From Polyangium mundeleinium (GTDB taxonomy: Bacteria > Myxococcota_A > Polyangia > Polyangiales > Polyangiaceae), in contig NZ_JAQNDO010000001.1 in assembly GCF_028369105.1 (NCBI RefSeq), forward strand, positions 4,494,501 through 4,558,500: a stretch of DNA of 64,000 nt. Reading direction: 5' to 3'. Both the position numbers and the translations under genes were made by a program. Each line of letters begins with the position of its first letter. Position 1 is the first letter of the stretch. The notes under the pieces are model-generated. The model saw only the letters and a program-made list of their open reading frames with translations, ran no database searches and was not told where the DNA came from. Shown here in pieces: positions 47,515-56,850 of this stretch.

Positions 47515-48984
47515 TCAAGCCTTCTGCATGATCTCGTTCGCGGCGCGCTTGCCGCTCTCGATCGCGCCCTGCATCCAGCCGGCCCAGATCGAGGTGTGCT
47601 CGCCGGCGAAATGGATCCGGCCCTCCGACCGCGGGATCACCGCCATCATCCACCACTGATTCGGCAGGATCTCCGTCCACGCGCCCTGCGCCCACGGATC
47701 CTCGGACCAGATCTTCACGTGGAACGAGAGCTTCTCGGCCTCGATGTCCGGGAAGAATTTCGCCATCTCGGTCTGGATGTACGCCTCGCGCTCGGGCGCG
47801 GCGAGGGCCGCGAAGTCGTCGGCATTCTCGCTTTGCATGTACGCGAGCAGGATGCCCGTGTCGCCGGGCTGGGTCGCGGTCAGGTCCCAGATGCGCTCGG
47901 CCTTCGTGTCCGTCTTCGCGAGCTTGAGCCCGCCGAGCTCGCCGAGCGGATCGTTCTTCCAGAATCGCGTCTTCGTCTGGAACATGGCGCGCGACGACGT
48001 CATCATGAAGACCTCGTCCATCGCCTTCTGCTTGTCGTCCGGCAGCGCAGGCGAGAACGCGACGTCGCGCAGCGGCTTGAAGGGGATCGTGCAGACGAGG
48101 TAATCGGCCTCGTACGTCTCCGACGTACCCTTTGCATCGACCGTGACCGAGACCTTCGTGTCATCCTGCGTGATCGATTTCACGACGCGCTCGAACAACA
48201 CCTTGCCGTCGAGCTTCTCCAGGAGCTTCTGCGCGATCTGATCGTTGCCGCCCTGGACGTGGTAGGTGAGGTCCCAGTCCTGGTCCGCGACTTCGAGCGC
48301 CATCCACGCGAGGCAGCCGATCTTGTAGACCTCGGTGCCGTTGTCCGACACGTAGAGCGGGAGCCACGCGTCGGTCGCGCCCTTCTCCTTGAGGAAATCG
48401 GTCATGACCATTTTGTCGTATTGCTCGAGGATGCCGGCGCGCGGGAAGCTCCCGTCTTTGGGATTGCCAAACGCCTCGAAATTGGCCGCGATGTACGTCG
48501 ACCACATGCCGAGGCCCTCCAGGGCCTCCTCGGGCGAGAGGCCCGCGAGCGGCCAGGGCGTGCCCTCCGTGTGAACGAAGCGCTGGCCCCCCAGGTAATA
48601 GAGCGGCGTCCCGCCCGGGAACTCTTCGAGCTTGAGGCCGAGCTCCTCGACGTAGCCGATCGTGTGATCGTGCACGTCGGGAATACGCGTCGCCCCGAGC
48701 TCGGCATACTGGCCGCTCTCGAAGCCGTCGCGCTGGGTCAGGACGCGGCCGCCGGCGCGGGCCTGCGCCTCGAGCACCGTGACGTCCCATCCCTTCTTCT
48801 GAAGCTCGTAGGCCGCCGCGAGCCCGGCGAGGCCTCCGCCGAGGACGAGCGCCTTTTTCGTCGATGCAGGCGGATTCGCCGGCGGCCCGTCGTCCGACCC
48901 GCAGCCCGGCAGGTACACGGCGACGCCGGCCGCAGACAGGAGCTCGAGGAAGCGACGGCGATCGAACCTGGTCTTGCTTTTCAT
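47515..48984 (-). CDS. flavin amine oxidase, Tat-exported
   Basis: 489 aa, ATG 48984 (MKSKTRFDRRRFLELLSAAG) behind AGAGG. The RRRFLELL segment is a twin-arginine signal, followed by a possible lipobox (PGCGSDD). The FAD-binding GGGLAGLAAAYEL motif, EAQARAGGRVLT and the C-terminal GRIHFAGEHTSIWAGWMQGAIESGKRAA are hallmarks of the monoamine oxidase/L-amino-acid oxidase/tryptophan-2-monooxygenase superfamily. The likely reaction is oxidative deamination in the periplasm. The specific amine is unknown. Confidence 0.9.
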   Translation of the reverse strand: MKSKTRFDRRRFLELLSAAGVAVYLPGCGSDDGPPANPPASTKKALVLGGGLAGLAAAYELQKKGWDVTVLEAQARAGGRVLTQRDGFESGQYAELGATRIPDVHDHTIGYVEELGLKLEEFPGGTPLYYLGGQRFVHTEGTPWPLAGLSPEEALEGLGMWSTYIAANFEAFGNPKDGSFPRAGILEQYDKMVMTDFLKEKGATDAWLPLYVSDNGTEVYKIGCLAWMALEVADQDWDLTYHVQGGNDQIAQKLLEKLDGKVLFERVVKSITQDDTKVSVTVDAKGTSETYEADYLVCTIPFKPLRDVAFSPALPDDKQKAMDEVFMMTSSRAMFQTKTRFWKNDPLGELGGLKLAKTDTKAERIWDLTATQPGDTGILLAYMQSENADDFAALAAPEREAYIQTEMAKFFPDIEAEKLSFHVKIWSEDPWAQGAWTEILPNQWWMMAVIPRSEGRIHFAGEHTSIWAGWMQGAIESGKRAANEIMQKA

Positions 48985-49223
48985 GAGGACCTCTTTGCGT
49001 TGCGCCGCATCCGCGCCGGGCGCCACGCGACTTCCCCCATGCCCCAATCCCGTCCCTGCGGCAATCCGGCTCGCACGGGTTCGGCGTAGCCACGAGCACG
49101 CCTATGTGTTCAATTTTACTAGATAATTGTACTGCGCCAAACGCGTGACGCGAGTATGGTTCCCCCTCTCACGTCGTCGCGAAAGGATTGACGCGGGTGT
49201 GCGTCTCGGTTTACGCCCCGCGT
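48985..49223. other. divergent intergenic region
   Basis: Holds the promoters of the amine oxidase (minus) and cupin (plus) genes. Positions 49104-49125 are unusually A/T-rich (gtgttcaattttactagataa) and could include a promoter element. Nothing else recognised. Confidence 0.4.
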
Positions 49224-49586
49224 ATGCCGACGTTCATCGAAAGGCCGACCCGCATCGAGGCGGCCGGGAACAAGCCGAAGATCATCGACGAGTACATCGG
49301 GCGCATCAACACGCGGACCGAGAGCGTGAGCGTGGCCCACATGCGGAGCCCCGGAGGCTGGGTGGAGCCCGGCCAGCGGCCGGCGTTCGACGAGTACACC
49401 GTCGTGCTGCGCGGGACGCTGCACGTCGAATACGAGGGAGGGGCGGTCGACGTGCGCGCCGGGCAGGCGATCATCACGCACAAGGGAGAATGGGTCCGCT
49501 ACAGCACGCCCGGGGAGGACGGCGCGGAGTACATCGCGGTCTGCCTGTCGGCCTTCTCGCCCGCGACGGTGAACCGCGACGCCTGA
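49224..49586 (+). CDS. small cupin-domain protein
   Basis: 120 aa, ATG 49224 (MPTFIERPTRIEAAG); the upstream in-frame start at 49188 is less likely. A single cupin barrel: AFDEYTVVLRGTLHVEYEGG and VRAGQAIITHKGEWVRYSTP. Only part of the usual metal ligand set is seen, with Glu and His present (DEYTVV, THKGEW), so it may bind metal or act as a sensor. Unknown substrate. Confidence 0.8.
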   Translation: MPTFIERPTRIEAAGNKPKIIDEYIGRINTRTESVSVAHMRSPGGWVEPGQRPAFDEYTVVLRGTLHVEYEGGAVDVRAGQAIITHKGEWVRYSTPGEDGAEYIAVCLSAFSPATVNRDA

Positions 49587-49589
49587 GCC

Positions 49590-50285
49590 TCAGGGTGAGG
49601 GCGGCGGGACGAGCACGAGATCCGTCTGGCCGCGCGGGGCAATCTCGTACCTGTCGAGGTATTGCTGGGCAAACCCCGTGATCTCCACGGCAGTGCCCTT
49701 CGTGAGCTTCGTCGTGTCGATGAGGGGTTTGTCACCCGCAAAGCACACGTAAACCTCGACCTCGCCGGAGCCGTCGTCCACGTACGCCTTGATCCCATAG
49801 GGCTTGTCCTCGACGATGGGGTTCGACACCGTGCCCTTCACGCGGACGAGCAAGCCCTCGGTCGACTCGTTCACCTCGCCTGTCGCGACGTCCTTCGGCG
49901 TGACCGCCTCGATTCCCTGCAGGAGCTCGGGCCCGGTCACGTTCGTGACGAGCACGGTCTGCTTGGAGACCTGCGCGATTTTGCCGATGACGCGGATCTT
50001 GGCCCCGATGAGGATCTTGAGCTCCTCGTAGAGGCTGACATAGATGCCGCCGGTATCGTCCTGGATCGCGAATCCGAAGTCCCCCGTGGCCGTGACGAAG
50101 GTGCCCGCCGGGACGCTGACGAACCCCTCGATCTGCGTGTATTCATTCACGGGCAGGGCGCGGGCTTCAGCGATGGTGACGACCTCCGGAGCGGGGAGGG
50201 GGTCCGCCGTCGGGAGCTCGTCGGAGCCGCAGCCGGTAAGGAGCGCAGCGAGGGGAACCACGAGGAGGAGAGCGCGGGGATGCAT
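49590..50285 (-). CDS. lipoprotein with two OB-fold-like domains
   Basis: 231 aa, ATG 50285. The lipobox is LTGC near residue 19. Two beta-barrel segments follow: YTQIEGFVSVPAGTFV...FAIQDDTGGIYVS and LLVRVKGTVSNPIVED...YVDDGSGEVEVYV. The phrase QDDxGGIYVS is typical of exported OB-fold (YhcR/DUF5689-like) domains linked to nucleic-acid or metal-binding. Probably outer-membrane anchored. Confidence 0.75.
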   Translation of the reverse strand: MHPRALLLVVPLAALLTGCGSDELPTADPLPAPEVVTIAEARALPVNEYTQIEGFVSVPAGTFVTATGDFGFAIQDDTGGIYVSLYEELKILIGAKIRVIGKIAQVSKQTVLVTNVTGPELLQGIEAVTPKDVATGEVNESTEGLLVRVKGTVSNPIVEDKPYGIKAYVDDGSGEVEVYVCFAGDKPLIDTTKLTKGTAVEITGFAQQYLDRYEIAPRGQTDLVLVPPPSP

Positions 50286-50332
50286 CCGCAGGATCTACCG
50301 CGCCGGGGTCGTGCCGCGCAAGGCAGAGGGCT

Positions 50333-50986
50333 TCAGGGATAGACGGGGCAGCGCGGCGCGACGTATTCGCCGTTCGGATTGGTGCTCCAGATCGGGTTCG
50401 TGAGCTCGACGCGGAAATGCACCTCGGTGTCGTCGATCGAGAGGATTTCCAGCGTGCCCGAGCCGATCGACCCGCCGCCCCACGGGCAATCCTCGGGGCT
50501 GGGCGAGTTCAGGTCGTCGGTCTCGGACATGTGGCTGTACGCCAAGAGCTCCGGGCTCTCGAGGTCGTAGACGCCGACTTGCTGCAACGCCGGGGGGAGG
50601 GCGATGCTGAGCTGCCAATGACCGCCGCAGGTCAGTTCCGTGGTGGGAGAGTCGCAGGAGGCGCCGAGGTCCGAGATGCGAAGGAAGAGATCGTCCGGAT
50701 TCAGCGCCGGACCGCCGCCCGAGCTGGAGCTGCCGGGGAGCGGATGGTTGGCCCAGTATTCCTCCCAGAGAACATCGAGCTGCGCGCGGGTGAGGGCGAC
50801 CGCGGGCTGCGTCGGATCGGGGGTGTTGTCGCCGCTGGAGGTGCTGCCGCCGGCACCGCCGGTGCCGCCCTGGCCGCCGGTGCCTAGGTTGGCGCTTTTT
50901 TCATCACTGCCACCCTGGACGACATAGTTGCCGCAGGCGGCGAGGAGGACGGGGAGGAGCAGGAAAGGAAGGCGCTTGAGGTTCAT
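50333..50986 (-). CDS. lipoprotein with Gly/Ser linker
   Basis: 217 aa, ATG 50986 (MNLKRLPFLLLPVLLAACG), lipobox LAAC. A short GTGGQGGTGGAGGS linker precedes a globular domain with three cysteine pairs (CDSPTTELTCGGHW, ECP-type CPWGGG, RCPVYP). Same design as the protein at 11445-12092, and the stretch TLEILSIDDTEVHFRVELT has the feel of the same family. Function unknown. Confidence 0.75.
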   Translation of the reverse strand: MNLKRLPFLLLPVLLAACGNYVVQGGSDEKSANLGTGGQGGTGGAGGSTSSGDNTPDPTQPAVALTRAQLDVLWEEYWANHPLPGSSSSGGGPALNPDDLFLRISDLGASCDSPTTELTCGGHWQLSIALPPALQQVGVYDLESPELLAYSHMSETDDLNSPSPEDCPWGGGSIGSGTLEILSIDDTEVHFRVELTNPIWSTNPNGEYVAPRCPVYP

Positions 50987-51140
50987 GCCCACGACGTGAG
51001 CACGTTCCGGGCCAAGCTGGTGAGCCTGCGATTTCGCGGGTTTGTTGGGATCTGTGTCAGGTGTGCCGGCACATCGTGTCGATGTGTGCCGACATGGGAC
51101 GGAATGCGCGGGCGCTCCTGGGGAACCTTGGCCCAGCTCT

Positions 51141-51533
51141 TTACCGCGGCACGAAATCCAGCGACGCCGAATTGATGCAATAGCGCATCCCCGTCGGAGG
51201 CGGGCCGTCGGGGAAGACGTGGCCGAGGTGGGCGTCGCATTTCGCGCAGCGGACCTCGGTGCGGTGCATGCCGTGGCTCGTGTCTTCGATCTCCTTGACG
51301 GTGCCCTTCGCGAGCGGGGCCCAGTAGCTCGGCCAGCCGCTGCCGGAGTCGTATTTCGTGGCCGAATCGAAGAGCGGCTCGCCGCAGCAGACGCAGGCGT
51401 AGCGCCCGTCAGCCTTGTGGTTCCAGAACTTGCCCGTGAAGGCCCGCTCGGTGCCACCGCATCGGCTGACGCGGTATTGCTCGGGGGAGAGGCGCTCGCG
51501 GTAGGGATCCTCGCGCTCGGGTTGGCTCGACAT
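51141..51533 (-). CDS. msrB: peptide-methionine (R)-S-oxide reductase
   Basis: 130 aa, ATG 51533 ([20 protein letters not shown]). The zinc site CVCC plus [12 protein letters not shown] and the active-site [11 protein letters not shown] with the catalytic Cys are all present, as is SGSGWPSYW. Single-domain MsrB of normal length; it repairs methionine-R-sulfoxide in proteins using thioredoxin. Confidence 0.95.
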   Translation of the reverse strand: MSSQPEREDPYRERLSPEQYRVSRCGGTERAFTGKFWNHKADGRYACVCCGEPLFDSATKYDSGSGWPSYWAPLAKGTVKEIEDTSHGMHRTEVRCAKCDAHLGHVFPDGPPPTGMRYCINSASLDFVPR

Positions 51534-51686
51534 AACAGGTCCTCCGATCCGCATCCTAGCGCGAGGTGCCCCGCCGTTCGAGCCCCGCCGAGCGAGCCGG
51601 GCCGAGGCGCGCTTGACGGGCCTCGGGGGAGGCTGTAGCGGCTAGGAGGCCCCTGCCGATGGAGGAGCGACGCCGTCGCTGCCAAG

Positions 51687-52277
51687 ATGCCCCTCGTGAC
51701 CGAGGACGAGTACATCGAGCTCGAGCGCAAGAGCCGGGACAAGCACGAGTTTTGCCGCGGCGTGATCACGGCGATGGCCGGCGCCTCGGCGCGGCACAAC
51801 GCGCTCTGCGCGAACATGATCGGGCTCGTCTTCGGCGTCCTTCGAGGGAGCCCGTGCGCCGTCCTGACGAGTGATCAACGCGTCTACGTCGAGGCCACGG
51901 GGCTCTACACCTACCCCGACGTCGTGGTCGTCTGCGGCGCGCCGCAGTTTCACGCGAAGTACCACGAGAACCTCTTGAACCCCCGGGTCCTCGTGGAGGT
52001 CCTCTCGCCCACGACGGCGCGGCACGACCAGACGTCCAAGTTCTCCCATTATCGCATGATCCCCTCGCTCGCCGAGTACGTGCTCGTGTACCAGGACGAA
52101 CGGCGGATCGAGCACTACAGGAAGCTTCCCACGGGGCAATGGTTGCTCACGGAGTGCACGGGGGACGAGGGGAGCGTGGAGCTGCCCGCGCTCGGATGCA
52201 CGATCCGGCTCGCCGACGTGTATGAAGGCGTCGACCGGTTCGCGCCGGAGGCGGAGGGCCCGGGGACCGAGCCCTGA
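51687..52277 (+). CDS. Uma2 family (PD-(D/E)XK-type) endonuclease-like protein
   Basis: 196 aa. The motifs EYIELERKSRDKHEFCRGVITAMAG, TYPDVVVVCG (acidic residue) and LVEVLSPTTARHDQTSKFSHYR (E..K region) with LAEYVLVYQD match the Uma2/DUF820 family, a PDDEXK nuclease fold that is often multicopy in myxobacteria and cyanobacteria. Biological role is not established. Confidence 0.9.
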   Translation: MPLVTEDEYIELERKSRDKHEFCRGVITAMAGASARHNALCANMIGLVFGVLRGSPCAVLTSDQRVYVEATGLYTYPDVVVVCGAPQFHAKYHENLLNPRVLVEVLSPTTARHDQTSKFSHYRMIPSLAEYVLVYQDERRIEHYRKLPTGQWLLTECTGDEGSVELPALGCTIRLADVYEGVDRFAPEAEGPGTEP

Positions 52278-52283
52278 ACCGTC

Positions 52284-53444
52284 TCACCCCTCGACGAAGC
52301 TATCCTGATACCCCGGATCCTCGGCGCTGAGCGCGGCCTCGGTCGGGAGGAGCGGCTCGAACGTGTCGATCATGACCGCGAGCTCGCTCGTCTCCTTCGT
52401 GCCGATGCTGGCCTCGTAGGAGCCCGGGTGCGGGCCGTGCGGGATGCCCGCCGGATGGTGGGAGATGCTGCCCGGTCCCACGCCGCGGCGGGACGTGAAG
52501 TTGCCGCGGCAATAAAAGAGGAACTCGTCGCAGTCGTACGACGAATGCGGGTACGGGCAGGGGATCGCCTGCGGGTGGAAATCGACCATGCGCGGGACGA
52601 AGCTGCAGATGAGCGCGCCGCGCGCGGCAAAGGTGCCGTGCCAGTCGGGCGGCAGGTGCACGAGGCCCGCCCGGGGCTGGAAGTTCAGGATCGGGAAGAC
52701 GAACGGATAGACCGTGCCGTCCCAGCCGACGACGTCGAGCGGCGAATGCGCCATCGAGAAGCCGTGGAAGCCGCCGTCGCGCTTGACCACGAGCTTGCGG
52801 ATCCCCTCGTCCATCGGCCCGACGAAGGCGGGCTTCTTGAAGTCGCGGTGGCTGTACGGCGCGTCCATGCGGAGCTGCCCGACGTCGTTGCGCCATTTCG
52901 ACGGGATGTGGATCCCGCCCATGGCCTCGATACACAGCCACGATTGCAGGCCCGCGTCGGGGATGAAGCGATAGAAGAGGCCCCGCGGGACGTAGATGTA
53001 ATCGTCCTTCTCGTACCGGAGGTCGCCGAGCATCGTACGCAAAAGGCCGCTGCCCTCGAAGACGTAGAAGAGCTCGTCGGCGTCGGCGTTCGTGAAATAG
53101 ACGGGATCGGGCGCGTCCGGGCGGGCGATGCCGAGGACGAGGTCGCCGTTGTAGAGCAGAGGGACGCGCCCGTCGATCTGCGGGCCGCTCGGCGTCGGGA
53201 CCGAGGTCGATCGATAATGGCGCTTCGCCAGGGGGCGCTGCGGGGCCGGCGTCGGGAGTGCAAACCCGTGCTCGGCGGGCGCGACGCGGTGCTCGTGCGG
53301 GCGCCGCTCGTGATACACAATGGTGTAGGGCCCGTCGAACCCGCGACGCGTCAGGCACTCCTCCCAGCGGAGCGAGCCCTTCGCGTCGCGGAGCACCGTG
53401 TGGTGCTTCGGCGGCAGCTCCCCGAAGGCGAGGCGCTCGATCAC
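52284..53444 (-). CDS. hmgA: homogentisate 1,2-dioxygenase
   Basis: 386 aa, GTG start at 53444 overlapping the stop of the HPPD gene (GTGA). The cupin region DADELFYVFEGSGLLRTMLG, YVPRGLFYRFIPD and the iron-ligand part SISHHPAGIPHGPHPGSYE match homogentisate dioxygenase. It opens the homogentisate ring to maleylacetoacetate. It is shorter than the roughly 430-aa human/Pseudomonas type, in line with the shorter bacterial group. Last gene of the tyrosine catabolic operon. Confidence 0.9.
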   Translation of the reverse strand: MIERLAFGELPPKHHTVLRDAKGSLRWEECLTRRGFDGPYTIVYHERRPHEHRVAPAEHGFALPTPAPQRPLAKRHYRSTSVPTPSGPQIDGRVPLLYNGDLVLGIARPDAPDPVYFTNADADELFYVFEGSGLLRTMLGDLRYEKDDYIYVPRGLFYRFIPDAGLQSWLCIEAMGGIHIPSKWRNDVGQLRMDAPYSHRDFKKPAFVGPMDEGIRKLVVKRDGGFHGFSMAHSPLDVVGWDGTVYPFVFPILNFQPRAGLVHLPPDWHGTFAARGALICSFVPRMVDFHPQAIPCPYPHSSYDCDEFLFYCRGNFTSRRGVGPGSISHHPAGIPHGPHPGSYEASIGTKETSELAVMIDTFEPLLPTEAALSAEDPGYQDSFVEG

Positions 53445-54595
53445 GCGACCTTGCCTTCCGTCTTCTGCTGTCGCTCGATGCTCTCGAAGAGCGCGCGGAA
53501 ATTGCCGCCGCCAAAGCCCCGATCGCCCTTGCGCTGGATGACCTCGTAGAAGAACGGACCGGCGTGCGGATCCCCGTGCGTCCCGGAGGACTCCTTGAGG
53601 AAGATCTGGAGCAGGTATTTGCCCTCGGCCTCGCCGTCGACGAGGATTTCGAGGTCGCGCAGGACATTCACGTCCTCGTCGATCTGCTGGACGCCGAGCG
53701 ACTTCAGGCGCGTAGGCAGCACGTCGTAATACGAGCCCGGCGTGGGCATGAACTGGATGCCGCGCTCGCGCATGTGCTTCACGCTGGTGAGGATGTCCTT
53801 CACCGCGATCGCCGCGTGCTGGACGCCGTCGCCGCGGTGCTCCTCGTTGAAGATGTTGATCTGCGAGCTCTTGAAGTACGGCCGGTACGGCTCGTTGTTC
53901 GCGAACTTCACGCCCGAGCCCGGATCCCACATGACGGCCGAGCGCAGGCCGGAGCCGTGATCGCCGCCCTTCTTGACGTCCTCCGTGTGGAACTGGATCT
54001 CCCAGAACCGCTCGAAGCCGAGCACGTGCTCCATCCAGAGCAGCGCCGGCGCCATCGTCTGGAAGTTCGTGGTGATGTGATCGAAATGCGTGAAGCCGAG
54101 CGAGTTCTTGCCCCCGCGCGGCGTGTCGTAATGCACCGCGCCCGGGAAGAGCTTGCGGTAGCCCTTGCGCTCGACGAAGCGGAACGTCGTGTCGCCGAAG
54201 GGCGACGTGATCGAGAACGAGGCGAACTCGCCGCCGTCCTCCTTCACGCGCGTGATCTCGTCGATCGGCGTGCCGCCGCGCCCGTCGAGCAGGCGGAACG
54301 CGCGCTCGATGTCCTCGACCTCGAAGATGAGCGTGCCGACGCCGTCCGGGTGCTTGCGGAGGTACCGCCACGCCCGCCCGCCCTCGCCGAGCGGCTGCGA
54401 GCACATGACGATGCAATCGCCGGCGCGGAAGACGACCGAGCGCTGCTTGGCCGCCTCCTCGAGCTCGGGGCTCGAATGGGCGATCTCCTCGAAATCGAGC
54501 TTCTCCGTGTAGAACTTGCGGCTCCGCTCGAGGTCGCGGACGTAGTAGTGAAGCGCCTCGATGCGCTTGATCCCGATGGATTCCACCTTCGACAT
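53441..54595 (-). CDS. hppD: 4-hydroxyphenylpyruvate dioxygenase
   Basis: 384 aa. I choose ATG 54595 (MSKVESIGIKRIEALHYYV) since it has AAGGAGA upstream; the in-frame ATG 54619 lacks one. Vicinal oxygen chelate fold in two halves: iron ligands are in THFDHITTNF, in GVQHAAIAVKD and in the C-terminal FFYEVIQRKG. The C-terminal GFGGGNFRALFESIE is diagnostic. It converts 4-hydroxyphenylpyruvate to homogentisate. Confidence 0.95.
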   Translation of the reverse strand: MSKVESIGIKRIEALHYYVRDLERSRKFYTEKLDFEEIAHSSPELEEAAKQRSVVFRAGDCIVMCSQPLGEGGRAWRYLRKHPDGVGTLIFEVEDIERAFRLLDGRGGTPIDEITRVKEDGGEFASFSITSPFGDTTFRFVERKGYRKLFPGAVHYDTPRGGKNSLGFTHFDHITTNFQTMAPALLWMEHVLGFERFWEIQFHTEDVKKGGDHGSGLRSAVMWDPGSGVKFANNEPYRPYFKSSQINIFNEEHRGDGVQHAAIAVKDILTSVKHMRERGIQFMPTPGSYYDVLPTRLKSLGVQQIDEDVNVLRDLEILVDGEAEGKYLLQIFLKESSGTHGDPHAGPFFYEVIQRKGDRGFGGGNFRALFESIERQQKTEGKVA

Positions 54596-54653
54596 GATTT
54601 CGATGTCTCCTTCAGCCATGCAACGTTCGGGGGCTACGCTCGGACGAGCCGAG

Positions 54654-55313
54654 CTACGCCCCCGACCCCCCGACGACGGCATCAATCTGCTTGTCCGGAT
54701 GAGCGGCCTGGAAGGCCGGTAGCGACGCGCATTGCTCCTCGATGCGCACGAGCAAGGGGAACGGGGCGAGATCCACGCCGAAGCGCCGCGCTGCAAAAAG
54801 TTGGGGCACGAGGCACGCGTCCGCCACCGTGGGCGCGTCGCCCACCGAGAATCGGCCGTGGACGGGCTCGGCGAGCGCCTGGAACGCGGCGAGGCCCTTC
54901 TCGATGAAGCGCCGCGCGAACGCCTGCTCGTCACCGCCGAGCTCGGTCTTCACGAGCTTGAGCACCGACAGGTTCTGGAAGGGCTGGATGCCGGCGTTGA
55001 TCGTCTCGGCGAGCTGCCGCGTCCGCGCGCGGAGGAACGAATCGGCCGGCAAGAGCCGCGGCTCGGGATAACGCTCCTCCAGCCATTCGATGATCGCGAG
55101 CGATTGCCCGAGCTCGTGGATGACGCCGCCCTCCTCGACTTCGAGCGTGGGCACCTGGGCCATCGGGTTTCTCGCGCGGTAGTCGTCGCGGAACTGCTCG
55201 CCGCCGTCCTTGACGAGGTGGACGGGGATGTACTCGAAGGGGACGCCTTTGAGGTGAAGCGCGATCCGCGCGCGATAGCTGCAGGAGCTGCGCCAGTATC
55301 CGTAAAGCTTCAT
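54654..55313 (-). CDS. maiA: maleylacetoacetate isomerase (zeta-class GST)
   Basis: 219 aa, ATG 55313. The SSCSYRARIAL active-site motif (Ser/Cys of zeta GSTs), the glutathione-binding QVPTLEVEEGG and QSLAIIEWLEERYP segments and the C-terminal TVADACLVPQLFAARRFGVDL are all standard. It isomerises maleylacetoacetate to fumarylacetoacetate with glutathione. The start overlaps the stop of the FAH gene (ATGA). Confidence 0.95.
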   Translation of the reverse strand: MKLYGYWRSSCSYRARIALHLKGVPFEYIPVHLVKDGGEQFRDDYRARNPMAQVPTLEVEEGGVIHELGQSLAIIEWLEERYPEPRLLPADSFLRARTRQLAETINAGIQPFQNLSVLKLVKTELGGDEQAFARRFIEKGLAAFQALAEPVHGRFSVGDAPTVADACLVPQLFAARRFGVDLAPFPLLVRIEEQCASLPAFQAAHPDKQIDAVVGGSGA

Positions 55314-56287
55314 GGAGAGACCACCTTCTGCTCGATGCGACCAAAGATGTCTTGCCCGTCCTCGCCCCGCATCTCGATGGCGATGGTGTCACCGGGCTTC
55401 ATGAAAGGCGTCTTCGGCGCGCCAAGGTCAATGGTCTCGATCATGCGGCGCTCGGCGAGGCAACTCACGCCGCGCGCGCGATCGACATTGGAGACGGTGC
55501 CGCTGCCGAGGATCGTCCCGGCGCCGAAGGCGCGCGTCTTCGAGATGTGCTCGACGAGTTCGAAGAACGAAAAGTGCATCTCCGGCCCGGCCTCGGGATC
55601 GCCGATGAGCGCGCCGTTGTAGGTCGAGCAGAGCCGGAGATGAATGCGGCCGTCGCGATACGCGCCGCCGAGCTCGTCGGGCGTGACCGCGAAGGGCGAG
55701 AAGGCCGTGGCGGGCTTCGATTGAAAAAAGCCGAATCCCTTGGCGAGCTCGGCAGGGACGAGGTTTCGCAGGGTGATGTCGTTCGCGAGGCAAAGGAGGC
55801 GCACGAAGCGCCCGGCGTCTTCCTTTTTGGTGCCGAGCGGGACATCGCCGAGGACGACGCAGATCTCGGCCTCGAAATCGAGCCCCCAGCGCGCGTCGTG
55901 GAGGACGATGTCCTCGCGCGGGCCGAGGAGCACGGAGGAGCCGCCCTGGTAGACGAGCGGATCGGTGCGGAGGGTCTCGGGCGGCTCGGCGCCGCGGGCC
56001 TTGCGGACGAGGACGATGTGGTTGATGTACGCGGAGCCGTCGACCCACTCGGAGGCGCGGGGCAGGGGCGGCGCGAGCTTCGTGGGGTCGAGGGGCTCGC
56101 CGGGGATCTCGCCGCGATCGAGGCGGGCGGCGAGGTCCCGCAGGCGCCCCTCGCTCTCGTCCCAGCGATCGAGCGCGGCCTGCATCGTGGGGATGTCGGA
56201 CGGCGCCGGGGTGAACACTGCGCCGTCGCGTCGGACGACGATGAGCGTGCCGTCCCTTCCCGGTCCTCGTAGGCTCGCGAGCTTCAT
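55310..56287 (-). CDS. fahA: fumarylacetoacetate hydrolase family protein
   Basis: 325 aa, ATG 56287 with GGAGAG upstream; first gene of the operon. The FAH domain shows YINHIVLVRKARG, the metal ligands in DARWGLDFEAEICVVLG (E-x-E) and CLANDITLRNL (Asp), and FKSKP-like FFQSKPATAFSPFAV. It cleaves fumarylacetoacetate to fumarate and acetoacetate, completing tyrosine breakdown. The upstream region faces the 43-bp repeat array. Confidence 0.92.
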   Translation of the reverse strand: MKLASLRGPGRDGTLIVVRRDGAVFTPAPSDIPTMQAALDRWDESEGRLRDLAARLDRGEIPGEPLDPTKLAPPLPRASEWVDGSAYINHIVLVRKARGAEPPETLRTDPLVYQGGSSVLLGPREDIVLHDARWGLDFEAEICVVLGDVPLGTKKEDAGRFVRLLCLANDITLRNLVPAELAKGFGFFQSKPATAFSPFAVTPDELGGAYRDGRIHLRLCSTYNGALIGDPEAGPEMHFSFFELVEHISKTRAFGAGTILGSGTVSNVDRARGVSCLAERRMIETIDLGAPKTPFMKPGDTIAIEMRGEDGQDIFGRIEQKVVSP

Positions 56288-56370
56288 GCGTTCCGTTCTC
56301 TCCGCCGTGCTTGGCGTGGGTCGGGTAGCACGAAGGGGGAGGGAGGTTCAACCCCGGAGGCGGGGACCCT

Positions 56371-56800
56371 TGCAACCGTCTGGCGGGCATCCCGCAACCC
56401 TCTCCAGGACCGTCGCAACCGTCTGGCGGGCATCGTGCGACCCTCTCCAGGACCCTTGCAACCGTCTGGCGGGGCTCCTGCAACCCTCTTCAGGACCCTT
56501 GCAATTGTGTTCCGGGTATCTTGCGACCCTCTCCGAGACGCTCGCAACGGTCTGCCAGGTATCCTGCGACCCTCTCCAATGACGCTCGCAACGGTCTGCC
56601 AGGTATCCTGCGACCCTCTCCAATGACCCTTGCAACGGTCTGCCAGGCATCGTGCGACCCTCTCCAGGACCCTTGCAACGGTCTGCCAGGCATCCTGCGA
56701 CCCTCTCCAGGACCCTTGCAACGGTCTCACGGGCGTCCTCCGACGCTCTCCAGGACCCTTGCAACCGTGTGGCGGGCATGCTGCGTCCGAGGCATGAGCC
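56371..56800. repeat. 43-bp tandem repeat array, ten copies
   Basis: Ten head-to-tail units of exactly 43 bp begin at 56371, 56414, 56457, 56500, 56543, 56586, 56629, 56672, 56715 and 56758 (the last partial). The unit reads CTTGCAACGGTCTGCCAGGC followed by atcctgcgaccctctccaggacc, with a few substitutions per copy. No unique spacers, so it is not a CRISPR. The period is not a multiple of 3, which rules out a repeat protein. It ends about 50 bp before the ATG of the ATPase gene at 56851 and lies about 85 bp upstream of the fahA start on the other strand. Confidence 0.95.
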
Positions 56801-56850
56801 GGGCGAACCCATGTTGGCTGGCGCGAGCCTGCCATGGTATCAGCTCACAC

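Noticed and set aside
56371-56800. CRISPR array
   Set aside because: Units are contiguous 43-bp repeats with no unique spacers and no cas genes nearby.
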